From the NCBI GenBank assembly GCA_963792025.1, contig CAWBUS010000004.1, forward strand, positions 372,001 to 436,000: a stretch of DNA of 64,000 nucleotides. Reading direction: 5' to 3'. Of this stretch, positions 29,453 to 38,139 are shown piece by piece (position 1 is the stretch's first letter; every line of letters starts with the position of its first letter). A model generated the notes under the pieces. That model had not been told where the DNA came from. It ran no database searches and saw nothing but the letters and a program-made list of their open reading frames with translations. The position numbers and the translations under genes were made by a program. The stretch is from Ginsengibacter sp963792025. Lineage in GTDB: Bacteria; Bacteroidota; Bacteroidia; Chitinophagales; Chitinophagaceae.

Positions 29453-29483
29453 CAAACATAATCACCTTCTGGCTACGTACAAA
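29453..29483 (-). promoter_or_regulatory. Consensus -33/-7 promoter directly upstream of the GT2 gene
   Basis: On the minus strand: TTTG (29483-29480), 19 bases, TATGTTTG (29460-29453), a full match to TTTG / TAnnTTTG. The -7 box ends only six bases before the ATG at 29446, so the transcript would have almost no leader. Confidence 0.55.
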
Positions 29484-29533
29484 ATATCTGTTTCGATTCA
29501 ACAACCTTAATCAAATACTTATTTTTTCAAAAC

Positions 29534-29541
29534 TATATTTG
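29534..29541 (+). promoter_or_regulatory. -7 box for tgt
   Basis: TATATTTG followed by C fits TAnnTTTG and lies 29 bases before the tgt ATG. The -33 position has no clear TTTG, so only the -7 element is supported. Confidence 0.4.
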
Positions 29542-29570
29542 CTTTTTCTGCATTAAAATGGAAAAGCTAC

Positions 29571-30710
29571 ATGGCCGCATTGCAATTTGAACTTCAACAG
29601 ACTGACAAACAATCTAAGGCAAGGACCGGAAAAATAACTACTGACCACGGTGAAATTTGCACACCCATTTTTATGCCCGTGGGTACTGTTGGCAGCGTGA
29701 AGGCCGTAACGCAGCAACAATTGATAGAAAACGTAAAAGCTCAAATCATTTTAGGCAATACTTATCATTTGTACCTGCGGCCCGGACCTGAAGTTTTAGA
29801 AGCTGCGGGCGGGTTGCACAAATTTATGAACTGGAACAAACCTATACTTACTGATAGCGGTGGTTACCAGGTCTTTTCGCTTAGTGGTACCCGTAAGCTA
29901 ACAGAAGAGGGAACGATTTTTCAAAGTCATATTGACGGAAGCAAGCATTTATTTTCACCTGAAATTGTAATGGACATTCAAAGAGTGATTGGCGGTGATA
30001 TAATTATGGCTTTCGATGAATGTCCTCCCGGCGGAAGTGAATATGACTATGCTAAAACTTCAATGGAATTAACACATCGCTGGCTTGATAGGTGTTTTAG
30101 CCGGTTTAATACTACCGATAACAAATACGGTTATACGCAGAATCTATTCCCGATTGTACAGGGTGGCGTGCATCATGATCTTCGAAAAATATCCTGTGAA
30201 TACGTTTCTTCAAAAGAAGCAACAGGAAATGCAATTGGGGGATTAAGCGTAGGTGAACCTACCGAAAAAATGTATGAGATATGCGAACTTTGCTGCAATA
30301 ATCTTTCGGTTACCCGGCCACGTTATTTGATGGGGGTTGGAACACCATGGAATATCCTGGAATGCATTGCTTTAGGCATCGATATGTTTGATTGTGTAAT
30401 GCCAACCCGCAATGGAAGAAACGCTATGCTTTTTACCAGCAATGGGGTAATTAATATTGATAATAAAAAATGGGAAAAGGATTTTTCCCCCATTGATGAT
30501 GAAATTGATTGCGAAATAAGTAACTATTACAGCAAAGCTTATTTAAGGCATTTGATTAAGTCGAAAGAAATATTAGGATTACAAATTGCGAGCATTCACA
30601 ATCTTGCTTTTTACCTGGCTATTGTTGCAAATGCAAGAAATCATATAATGCAGGGTGATTTTGCGACATGGAAAAATGAAATGAGTGCCCAATGGCAGCA
30701 ACGTTTGTAG
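29571..30710 (+). CDS. tgt: tRNA-guanine transglycosylase
   Basis: Exchanges the guanine at position 34 of GUN-anticodon tRNAs for the queuosine precursor preQ1. 379 residues. Substrate and catalytic regions: LGNTYHLYLRPG, the Asp in LTDSGGYQVFSL, FDECPPG, and the second catalytic Asp in DMFDCVMPTRNGRN. The zinc site is degenerate: where E. coli has C-x-C-x2-C before NYSRAYL, this protein reads IDCEISNYYSKAYL, keeping one Cys; the later His (SIHNLAFY) remains. I recall the same loss in other Bacteroidota Tgt proteins. queG of the same pathway is at 43896. Confidence 0.95.
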   Translation: MAALQFELQQTDKQSKARTGKITTDHGEICTPIFMPVGTVGSVKAVTQQQLIENVKAQIILGNTYHLYLRPGPEVLEAAGGLHKFMNWNKPILTDSGGYQVFSLSGTRKLTEEGTIFQSHIDGSKHLFSPEIVMDIQRVIGGDIIMAFDECPPGGSEYDYAKTSMELTHRWLDRCFSRFNTTDNKYGYTQNLFPIVQGGVHHDLRKISCEYVSSKEATGNAIGGLSVGEPTEKMYEICELCCNNLSVTRPRYLMGVGTPWNILECIALGIDMFDCVMPTRNGRNAMLFTSNGVINIDNKKWEKDFSPIDDEIDCEISNYYSKAYLRHLIKSKEILGLQIASIHNLAFYLAIVANARNHIMQGDFATWKNEMSAQWQQRL

Positions 30711-30797
30711 AATTTTTCTGGATTTTTATTAAATAACTAGTGAATGTTTAAATGGGATATAATTTATTAAATTTTAACGAAATGGAATTAATCGTGA

Positions 30798-30828
30798 TTT
30801 TGTAATAAATTTTTTTATCCCATCTTTG
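30798..30828 (+). promoter_or_regulatory. -33/-7 promoter for the LysM gene
   Basis: TTTTG (30798-30802), an 18-base spacer and CATCTTTG (30821-30828), one mismatch from TAnnTTTG. The predicted start near 30834 gives a leader of about 58 bases to the ATG at 30892. Confidence 0.5.
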
Positions 30829-30891
30829 TAAACATCGATAGTAAATATATACTTGAATGCATCTTTTCTAATATCAGTAAAACCTTTGGAC

Positions 30892-31899
30892 ATGGCAAAA
30901 TGGGTAAGTATTTTTTTGGTTATTTTTTTTATTGGCAATGCATCGTACGCACAAAAGAATAAACTTACAATTGAAGGAAGTACGCCTAAATTATATCTTC
31001 TGCATATAGTTGAGCCAAAAGAAAATTTTTACAGCATAGGGAGATTATATAATGTTACAGCAAAGGAGTTGGCTTCCTATAATAACCTGCAATTCGAAAA
31101 CGGACTGAGTGTGGGAGAAACGCTTAAAATTCCACTTACTGAAAATAATTTTTTACAGTCAGGAGGCGCTGGTCGTGGTGAAGCATTGATACCTGTTTAT
31201 CATTCCGTTCTTCCAAAGGAGGGCCTTTACCGGGTTAGTTTAAATTATAACAAAGTACCGCTTACCAGCATAAAGAAATGGAATCACCTGCAATCCGATG
31301 ACGTGAGTATTGGTACTCCTTTAATTATTGGATATCTTAAAGTTAGCAAGACCGAATCCTTGTTAGCTGCCAAAGGTGTTAAGACTAATATAGAAATTAC
31401 TTCGGATGGAAAAACAGAAGCGAAACCCATTCCACCTGCTCCTGTAATAGAAGATAGAATGCCACCAGTTAAAAATCCTGATGTTGTAAAAGATGAATCA
31501 AAAGATGTAACTACGGCACAAACGGATGAGCATAAGGTGACTGTTACGACGGTAAATACAAAGAGCACCGTTAATTTTTCCGGTGGATATTTTAAGAAAT
31601 TGTATGATGACCAGGCAGAAAGAAAATCTCCTGTAAACGAAACGGGGAGCGGCAGTACCTTCAAGTCTACCAGCGGATGGCAGGACGGTAAATATTATTG
31701 TTTCAATAATAATGCGCCGCCGGGATCAGTAATTAAAATTACAGATAATGCAAACGGTAAAAGCGTTTATGCCAAGGTGTTAGATGCAATACCTGATATA
31801 AAACAAAATTCAGGGCTTGCCATTATTATCAGTAATGCCGCCGCAGAAGAATTAGGTTCGGGCGATAAATTTGATTGTGCTTTGAGTTACGTAAAATAG
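30892..31899 (+). CDS. Secreted LysM protein with C-terminal double-psi beta-barrel (RlpA-like) domain
   Basis: The start at 30892 (MAKWVSIFLVIFFIG) opens a signal peptide ending SYAQ; the TTG at 30853 lies too close to the promoter. 335 residues. Two LysM modules bind peptidoglycan: about 34-85 (ENFYSIGRLYNVTAKELASY) and 90-140 (EGLYRVSLNYNKVPLTSI). A Pro/Thr/Lys-rich linker spans about 160-225. The C-terminal part (DGKYYCFNNNAPPGSVIKIT, then YAKVLDAIPD) looks like an RlpA-type DPBB domain, some of which are lytic transglycosylases. The role is likely cell-wall maintenance. Confidence 0.85.
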   Translation: MAKWVSIFLVIFFIGNASYAQKNKLTIEGSTPKLYLLHIVEPKENFYSIGRLYNVTAKELASYNNLQFENGLSVGETLKIPLTENNFLQSGGAGRGEALIPVYHSVLPKEGLYRVSLNYNKVPLTSIKKWNHLQSDDVSIGTPLIIGYLKVSKTESLLAAKGVKTNIEITSDGKTEAKPIPPAPVIEDRMPPVKNPDVVKDESKDVTTAQTDEHKVTVTTVNTKSTVNFSGGYFKKLYDDQAERKSPVNETGSGSTFKSTSGWQDGKYYCFNNNAPPGSVIKITDNANGKSVYAKVLDAIPDIKQNSGLAIIISNAAAEELGSGDKFDCALSYVK

Positions 31900-31912
31900 T
31901 GGTAGCGTTAAG

Positions 31913-32848
31913 CTAATTATTTCTCCATCCCCGGATAAAATCTTCTATCGTCATTTTTTTCTTTCCTTCTAATTGCAGCTCTGTTACGGAAATGTAGCCA
32001 TCGTTGCAAGCAAATTTTAAAAACGTTTTATTATCTGTAACCAGCTCTCCTGGATTTTCTGTTGTGTTTGAATGCTCTTTTTTAATACTGAATATTTTTA
32101 ATTTTTTTTTCCGCAAAAATGTAAAAGCGGCAGGGTAAGGGGAAAGCCCACGAACGAGGTTATAAATTTCGTCAACATTTTTTTGCCAGTTTATCTCGCA
32201 ATTTTCCGTAAATATTTTTGGGGCGTGATGCAGAATCCCATGCGCTGTGTTTGAGACATGAGCTTGAGCTACTTCTTTAAGATTATTATTAACCAGTTCA
32301 TTTACCGTTTGTAAAATCAGGTCGGCGCCAATCACCATCATTCGATCATGAAGTTGACCGGCATTTTCTTCGTCTCCTATACTAATTTTTTGTTGCAGCA
32401 ATATATTCCCGGTATCAATTTCATGTTGAAGTTTAAATGTGGTTACCCCGGTTTCTTTTTCGCCGTTTATGATTGCCCAGTTGATGGGAGCCGCTCCGCG
32501 ATACTGAGGCAATAAAGATCCGTGAAGATTAACAGTACCCAATGGTGGCATGTTCCAAACAGCTTCCGGTAACATACGGAACGCAACAACGACCTGCAGA
32601 TCTGCATTCAGTGCTTTAAGTTCTTTTAAAAAATCAGGATTTTTTAATTTTTCAGGTTGAAGAATTTTTAAACCTTTTGATAGTGCATATTTTTTTATAG
32701 CGCTTTCATTCATTTGCATTCCTCTGCCCGAGGGCTTATCGGGTGCAGTAATTACTGCGACGATATCGTACCCTGCATCAACGAGTCTTTCCAGTGAAGG
32801 AACTGCAAATTCAGGGGTTCCCATAAAAATAATCCGGAGACTTTTCAT
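31913..32848 (-). CDS. fmt: Methionyl-tRNA formyltransferase
   Basis: Formylates Met-tRNA(fMet) using 10-formyl-THF. 311 residues. N-terminal formyltransferase domain with IIFMGTPEFAVPSLERL, the SLLP loop in NLHGSLLPQYRGAAPINWAI (catalytic Asn/His/Asp with the later HEIDTGNILL), and a C-terminal domain from about 205. It lies 29 bases downstream of the NamZ-type gene on the same strand, so the two are probably co-transcribed. The usual partner def is not adjacent. Confidence 0.95.
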   Translation of the reverse strand: MKSLRIIFMGTPEFAVPSLERLVDAGYDIVAVITAPDKPSGRGMQMNESAIKKYALSKGLKILQPEKLKNPDFLKELKALNADLQVVVAFRMLPEAVWNMPPLGTVNLHGSLLPQYRGAAPINWAIINGEKETGVTTFKLQHEIDTGNILLQQKISIGDEENAGQLHDRMMVIGADLILQTVNELVNNNLKEVAQAHVSNTAHGILHHAPKIFTENCEINWQKNVDEIYNLVRGLSPYPAAFTFLRKKKLKIFSIKKEHSNTTENPGELVTDNKTFLKFACNDGYISVTELQLEGKKKMTIEDFIRGWRNN

Positions 32849-32877
32849 TTTTGATTAGCTCTTAAATGGACTTTTAT

Positions 32878-34110
32878 TTATTGATCGAAGTCTTTGTATA
32901 GCAAATATTTCTTTCTAATCTTTTTAAATTTGCCCAAGTCAGGTTCCCAGCTTTTTCTTATTTCATTTTCTGAAATGCCGTCCTTTATTTGTTGCATCAG
33001 GATGTCATTTCCCGCTAGCCGGTTGAATCCATTGGCAGATAAAAAAAACTTTTCCTTATCAGGGAATAATTTGTATGCCTGGATGATCCATTTAATTTGA
33101 ATTTTATTGTTAATTTTTTTAAGAACCTGTTCGGGTGTTCCTGAAAGGTTCCATCCATAACATACTTCCCCGTAATGCTTACTGCTTTTTGCGCCTTCCA
33201 TTGGGTGCGGTTTAAACGAAAAGAGAGTTTTTGGCAAAGACGGTGCTCCAAATACCTGGAAAGGTTTATCGGTTCCTCTTCCCTCACTTAAAGATGTTCC
33301 TTCAAAAAGGCAAGTAGAAGGATACCAATATATAGACTGGATAGAAGGCAGGTTTGGAGAGGGTTTTACGGGTAAGATATACTTACTTTTATGATTGTAA
33401 TTTAAGCATTTGATTACAAAAAAATGAAATGGCGTATCAACAGATGCTTTAGTTGTTTTAAAGTAGGTATATTTTTTATTTGCTGCATCAGTAAGCCAGT
33501 TTTCACCGGCAATCATAAATGCATATTCACCTAACGTCATGCCATAAACGATGGGAACGGGTTGCATACCAACGAAGCTTTTAAATTTTGGATCCAATAC
33601 CGGGCCATCTACATAAAATCCGTTGGGATTGGGCCGATCCAATATCAGTAGCGGTTTCGAATTTTCAAATGCCGCTTCCAAATAAACTTGCAGGGAAGAA
33701 ATATAAGTGTAAAACCTTGTGCCAACATCCTGGATATCGAATATCATAATATCCACATCAGCCAAATCTTCTGCGATAGGCTTTTCATGTTTTCCATAAA
33801 GGCTTATAACCTTTATGCCGGTTTGTTTATCGATGGTATTTCCAACTTTTTCTCCTGCGTCAGCATTGCCTCTAAAGCCGTGTTCGGGCCCGAAAATCTT
33901 TACAACGTTTATTCCTCTTTTTACTAAAGTATCAACAAGGTTGGTATGACGCACCATTGAAGTTTGATTGGCAAAAACAGCCACAGATTTGCCCTTCAGA
34001 AGCGGTAAGTAAACGTCCATTCTTTCTGCACCCGGGATAATTCTGTTTTGTGAATAACCATGAAGGAGTAAAATGTTCAGGAAGAGTACAAATATTATTT
34101 TTCTTTTCAT
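32878..34110 (-). CDS. Exo-beta-N-acetylmuramidase NamZ-type protein (DUF1343), secreted
   Basis: 410 residues with a signal peptide ending HGYSQ. DUF1343 markers: VAVFANQTSMV near the N-terminus, FGPEHGFRGNADAGE, IMIFDIQDVGTRFYTYISSL, LDRPNPNGFYVDGPVLD and LFEGTSLSEGRGTDKPFQVF. The family includes NamZ, which releases terminal MurNAc from peptidoglycan fragments; assignment of that activity here is by family only. Encoded upstream of fmt with 29 bases between. Confidence 0.9.
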   Translation of the reverse strand: MKRKIIFVLFLNILLLHGYSQNRIIPGAERMDVYLPLLKGKSVAVFANQTSMVRHTNLVDTLVKRGINVVKIFGPEHGFRGNADAGEKVGNTIDKQTGIKVISLYGKHEKPIAEDLADVDIMIFDIQDVGTRFYTYISSLQVYLEAAFENSKPLLILDRPNPNGFYVDGPVLDPKFKSFVGMQPVPIVYGMTLGEYAFMIAGENWLTDAANKKYTYFKTTKASVDTPFHFFVIKCLNYNHKSKYILPVKPSPNLPSIQSIYWYPSTCLFEGTSLSEGRGTDKPFQVFGAPSLPKTLFSFKPHPMEGAKSSKHYGEVCYGWNLSGTPEQVLKKINNKIQIKWIIQAYKLFPDKEKFFLSANGFNRLAGNDILMQQIKDGISENEIRKSWEPDLGKFKKIRKKYLLYKDFDQ

Positions 34111-34315
34111 AGTTCAAATTTCATTAAAAAGTGTTTATACAGAGCGGTTAAATATATTGAGAAAACCGCGATAGGAGTGATAATTTTTTTATAAATTAAC
34201 TAATACAATACCTGATAATTTTTTGAGCTAAACAATTATTAGTTTCTTCGCAGTTATTTCTGATGAATTTAATAATTAGAAAAAATAATTTTTTTAATAT
34301 TTCAAATCAAATAAT

Positions 34316-34747
34316 ATGAGTAAAGCAAAAAAAGGAGATGTTGTAAAAGTGCATTATAAGGGAACACTCAATTCCGGAGAGCAATTTGATTCAAGTGAAG
34401 GACGTGATCCACTGGAGTTTACCGTAGGCGCCGGCCAGATGATTGCTGGTTTTGACCAGGCGATTCCAGGTATGAGTGTTGGTGAAAAGAAGACGATTAC
34501 TATCGCCCCTAAAGATGCCTATGGAGAAAAAAATGAAGATGCTATAATTGAGTTTCCAAAATCAAATATACCGGCAGATATGAAACTGCAGCCTGGCATG
34601 AAGTTACAGTTGCGTAATGAAGCCGGGCATCCCGTACCAGTAGTCGTAAGCGAAGTAAAAGATGACGTTATCATTCTTGACGCAAATCACGAGCTTGCTG
34701 GTAAAGAATTAATTTTTGATATAGAGTTGGTGGAAATTGCGGAGTAA
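34316..34747 (+). CDS. FKBP-type peptidyl-prolyl cis-trans isomerase, SlyD-like
   Basis: 143 residues, no signal peptide, hence cytosolic. FKBP domain residues 1-70 and 125-143 (KVHYKGTLNSGEQFDSS, VGAGQMIAGFDQAI, PGMSVGEKKTI) with the inserted IF chaperone flap between (AYGEKNEDAIIEFPKSNI). The His-rich metal-binding tail of E. coli SlyD is absent. A 205-base gap upstream contains two inverted repeats; it is divergent from the NamZ-type gene. Confidence 0.93.
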   Translation: MSKAKKGDVVKVHYKGTLNSGEQFDSSEGRDPLEFTVGAGQMIAGFDQAIPGMSVGEKKTITIAPKDAYGEKNEDAIIEFPKSNIPADMKLQPGMKLQLRNEAGHPVPVVVSEVKDDVIILDANHELAGKELIFDIELVEIAE

Positions 34748-34813
34748 AGAACCTAACACCAAAGATTAAACGCGATTTATTTTCCAGGTTTTTATTGAAC
34801 CCGTTGCATATTG

Positions 34814-34848
34814 TCCTTCTCCTTTGGGGAAGGGTTGGGATGAGGTAT
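34814..34848. repeat. Palindromic intergenic repeat between convergent genes
   Basis: CCTTCTCC (34815-34822) pairs with GGGGAAGG (34826-34833) and is followed by GTTGGGATGAGGT. This resembles the widely dispersed CCTCTCC..GGAGAGGG-TTGGGGTGAGG intergenic element I know from many bacterial genomes. It lies between the FKBP gene and the convergent MFS gene, where its hairpin may also act as a terminator. Confidence 0.6.
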
Positions 34849-34849
34849 T

Positions 34850-36094
34850 TTAATATTCCATTTTTCTAAGTGAAGGCGCTTTAAACCAAGTGGCAGCAAC
34901 TACGAGCAGCGTAATGCTTCCTCCTATTACTACTGAGGAAATAGTGCCAAAAAGCTTTGCAGTAACACCACTTTCAAATTGCCCCAGTTCATTGCTTGAA
35001 TTTACAAACATTGAGCTTACACTCATTACTCTTCCGCGCATGTTGTCGGGTGTTTTTAATTGTGTAATAGTGCCTCGCACTACCACACTGATGCCGTCGA
35101 GCATTCCGCCGATTAAAAGCGCACAAAACGATAAAATGAAAATCTTTGAAAGGCCAAAAATAATTATGCATATACCAAAGCCAGCTACGGCCGATAATAA
35201 TTTTTTTCCTTGATTTTTCTGCATCGGGAACAGGGTGAGAATTATTACAATTACTATTGATCCCATATCAGCCGCCCCATTTAAAAATCCAAATCCCTCG
35301 GGACCAACTTTTAAAATATCACGTGCATAAACAGGAATGAGAGCAACTGCTCCACCAAATAATACGGCAAAAAGGTCTAATGAAAATGCACCCAGCAACT
35401 CTTTGGTTTTAAAAACAAATTGCAATCCCTGTTTTACACTTTCCAATGTTCTTACTGCGCCCTGGATATTTGAAGATGGTTTTGGTTTTATTCGTGATAG
35501 AAAGAAAATGGACATCATGATGAAGCATGATATCACGATCAATGTGCCTGTTATGCCGGTTCCGGCAATTAGAAATCCTCCGGCCGCATGGCCGGTTACC
35601 GATGCGGACAGCCATGTTCCCTGGCTCCATGTGGTTGCATTTTGTAGATGATCCCTTGGAACGATATATGCAATCATGGCTCCAAAAACGGGTCCCGTGA
35701 AGGCTCTTATAATACCGGTGCCGAAAATTACGGTATAAATGCAAATGGCAATCCAGTGATTGCTTAAATGATTAGCCGTGAATTTTCCAGAAATAAAAAC
35801 CAATATCAAGGCAGCAAGTGTATAAAGTATTACTCCTCTTAACAAAAGTTTTTTCTTTTCGCTTTGATCAATTACATGGCCGGCATATAATGCCAAAGAA
35901 ACTGCCGGAACTACTTCGGATAAACCAATTAAACCTATTGCAAATGGATCGTTAGTTAGTAAATAAATCCACCATCCTACCAATGTTGCCATCATTCGAA
36001 GACCCATTATAAATACAAATCTTCCCAGTAGCAGGTTCCTGAATTCGGTTATTCTTACTGATGCAAAGGGGTTATTTTTAAGGGCAGGGTTCAT
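34850..36094 (-). CDS. MFS transporter, EntS/MFS_3-like exporter
   Basis: 414 residues with about 11-12 hydrophobic helices. Features of the MFS_3 group: NLLLGRFVFIMGLRMMATLV at the start, LSEVVPAVSLALYAGHVIDQ with the loop-2 region DQSEKKKLLL, and a loop near the C-terminus TQLKTPDNMRGRVMSVSSMF, where DNMRGRVMS is characteristic. The substrate is unknown; relatives export siderophores or drugs. Encoded eight bases after the deoxynucleoside kinase gene, so in one operon with it. Confidence 0.88.
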   Translation of the reverse strand: MNPALKNNPFASVRITEFRNLLLGRFVFIMGLRMMATLVGWWIYLLTNDPFAIGLIGLSEVVPAVSLALYAGHVIDQSEKKKLLLRGVILYTLAALILVFISGKFTANHLSNHWIAICIYTVIFGTGIIRAFTGPVFGAMIAYIVPRDHLQNATTWSQGTWLSASVTGHAAGGFLIAGTGITGTLIVISCFIMMSIFFLSRIKPKPSSNIQGAVRTLESVKQGLQFVFKTKELLGAFSLDLFAVLFGGAVALIPVYARDILKVGPEGFGFLNGAADMGSIVIVIILTLFPMQKNQGKKLLSAVAGFGICIIIFGLSKIFILSFCALLIGGMLDGISVVVRGTITQLKTPDNMRGRVMSVSSMFVNSSNELGQFESGVTAKLFGTISSVVIGGSITLLVVAATWFKAPSLRKMEY

Positions 36095-36102
36095 ACGTGA
36101 GT

Positions 36103-36735
36103 TTAGGGAAGTTGCAGGTAATGCTGGCCTTCATCATAATCACTATTAAGCGCTTCCAGTACGGCATTCAAATGTTTTTCGTTTCCCAAAAAATCGGCTT
36201 CAGATACGTCTATAAATAGTGTGGTGATGTTATGTTGCTTTATATATTGTGTATACGTTTCCTGCAGTGCAAAAAGATATTCCGTTGCAATAGATTGTTC
36301 GTAAGACCGGTTGCGTTTCCTGATGTTTTCCTTTAGTTTCGCTACAGGTGCATGTAAATAGATCAACAAGTCAGGTTGTACGAGCTGTGGATTGATAATG
36401 TCAAATAATTTCTGATACAACAAAAATTCTTCTTCCGGCAAATTCACTTTTGCAAACAGCAGGCATTTGGTAAATAAATAATCGGATATGGTTACATTCT
36501 GAAACATATCTTTTGTTTGCAACAGATCTTTTAACTGCTTGTATCTTTCTGCCATAAAAAATAGTTCCAGGGGAAAGGCATACTGCTGCTGATTTTCATA
36601 AAACTTTGGGAGAAACGGATTGTCGGCAAATTCTTCTAAAATTAATCTTGCATTCATACGCTTGCTAAGCAAATGTGCAAGTGTTGTTTTCCCCGCACCA
36701 ATGTTTCCTTCAATAGTAATGAAGTTGTATTTCAT
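36103..36735 (-). CDS. Deoxynucleoside kinase (second paralogue)
   Basis: 210 residues. P-loop EGNIGAGKTTLAHLL, LEEFADNPFLPKFYE, the motif FQNVTISDYLFTKCLLFAK (DYxF in place of the DRTIYED of the paralogue at 16925), and Arg-rich lid RKRNRSYEQSI. In other Bacteroidota this branch is often fused to the folate enzyme HPPK; here it stands alone. The overlapping substrate roles of the two kinases cannot be told from sequence. Upstream gene of an operon with the MFS exporter. Confidence 0.9.
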   Translation of the reverse strand: MKYNFITIEGNIGAGKTTLAHLLSKRMNARLILEEFADNPFLPKFYENQQQYAFPLELFFMAERYKQLKDLLQTKDMFQNVTISDYLFTKCLLFAKVNLPEEEFLLYQKLFDIINPQLVQPDLLIYLHAPVAKLKENIRKRNRSYEQSIATEYLFALQETYTQYIKQHNITTLFIDVSEADFLGNEKHLNAVLEALNSDYDEGQHYLQLP

Positions 36736-36981
36736 GTGTAATTCATCAATCTTAAAAGAGAGCTAAATGACTCCCCTTTTAAGAATGTTTTATGAATATT
36801 TTGAAAATCAAAAATAACAACTGAAACACTAAATATTAGAAATGAATTTGTGAATACTTACAACAGATGTTAATAAATATTTTTAATATTTTTTATTTAT
36901 TTATACAGTACTAAGGGAGACGATAAAAATCTTTGCAATATATTCCCGGAAAACAATTTTTTACTTTTATGATTTCTCCAA

Positions 36982-36989
36982 TAGATTTG
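36982..36989 (+). promoter_or_regulatory. -7 box for the ABC-2 permease gene
   Basis: TAGATTTG followed by CG matches TAnnTTTG, 22 bases before the ATG at 37012. The -33 position holds only a T run (TTTTTTA) without the G. Confidence 0.4.
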
Positions 36990-37011
36990 CGTTCTTTCAA
37001 CAAACCTTTAC

Positions 37012-38124
37012 ATGAAGCGATATAATCAGTTCCGGGCGATGTTTGCAATAACAAAAGCCAGTCTGCGTGCTATTTTCAGAAGCCCATCTGCAGTAATTTT
37101 TGGATTTGCTTTTCCTTTAATTTTTATTCTTGTATTCGGTTTTATTGGCGACAATGGCGGGAGGCAAACTTTTAAAGTAGCTATTGAAGCAAATGCTGAT
37201 ACTGCCAACGCATTATACAAAGCATTGGTAAACACCCAGGGAGTAACTATTGTAAGATATAATGATAAAGACTCATTGACGGACGATATGGTAAAAGGTA
37301 AACTGGCCGGAATCATAAATATTCAAAAAAATGTTTCCGGAAATCCTCCTTATAATTTTATACTTAAAACATTTAATTCAAGCGATGATAAATGGCCCCA
37401 GTTTAAAACACTTGTAGAGAGCATTATCAATAACCTGAGTAATCATATTTACAAAGACAGACCCGCTTATGCCAATTTTGATTTTGATCCAACGAGGGAT
37501 CGAACAGTGGTAAGACAATACAGAACGATTGACTTTATTCTTCCCGGCCAGCTTGGGTTTTCTTTACTTGCCTCCGGTGTTTTTGGTGTGGCATTTATGT
37601 TTTTTAATTTGAGAAATACTTTAGTGTTAAAAAGATTTTTTGCAACTCCAATCAGCAAGACTTACATCGTACTAGGTGAAATGTTCAGTCGCGTTATATT
37701 CCAATTACTCACGGCCGTTGTAATTATTCTTTTGGGTTATTATGCCTTCCATTTCACTTTAGTTCATGGCTTTAAAACATTTTTTGACATGATGGTGCTT
37801 AGTTTTATAGGACTTGTTGTGTTTATGGGATTCGGGTTTATCGTGAGCGGCCTTGCAAAAAATGATAGTACCATTCCGCCTTTTGCGAATCTTATTACGC
37901 TGCCCCAATTTTTAATAGGTGGAACATTTTTTTCAATTAGTGTGTTCCCCGTATGGTTACAATGGGTTGCCAGGATAATGCCACTGACTCACCTTAATAC
38001 AGCGCTTAGGGAAGTTGCTTTTGAAGGCAAAGGCCTTTGGGACGTAAGGTGGGAGATTGGTATACTCCTGCTTTGGGGCATCATAACTTACGCGGTTGCA
38101 GTAAAAGTGTTTAAATGGGAATAA
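37012..38124 (+). CDS. ABC-2 type transporter permease
   Basis: 370 residues. One membrane helix near residues 22-45 (SAVIFGFAFPLIFILVFGFI), a periplasmic domain to about 185, then five helices including the ABC-2 signature region GLVVFMGFGFIVSGLAKNDS. The family works with a separate ATPase in export of drugs, polysaccharides or gliding components. No ABC ATPase gene is adjacent, so it is an orphan permease here. It is followed after 15 bases by an SRPBCC-domain gene. Confidence 0.88.
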   Translation: MKRYNQFRAMFAITKASLRAIFRSPSAVIFGFAFPLIFILVFGFIGDNGGRQTFKVAIEANADTANALYKALVNTQGVTIVRYNDKDSLTDDMVKGKLAGIINIQKNVSGNPPYNFILKTFNSSDDKWPQFKTLVESIINNLSNHIYKDRPAYANFDFDPTRDRTVVRQYRTIDFILPGQLGFSLLASGVFGVAFMFFNLRNTLVLKRFFATPISKTYIVLGEMFSRVIFQLLTAVVIILLGYYAFHFTLVHGFKTFFDMMVLSFIGLVVFMGFGFIVSGLAKNDSTIPPFANLITLPQFLIGGTFFSISVFPVWLQWVARIMPLTHLNTALREVAFEGKGLWDVRWEIGILLLWGIITYAVAVKVFKWE

Positions 38125-38139
38125 ATATCTACTAACCGA

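Noticed and set aside
31284..31664. Minus-strand 126-codon frame inside the LysM gene
   Set aside because: It overlaps a clearly coding region with signal peptide and LysM motifs and lacks any recognisable domain.
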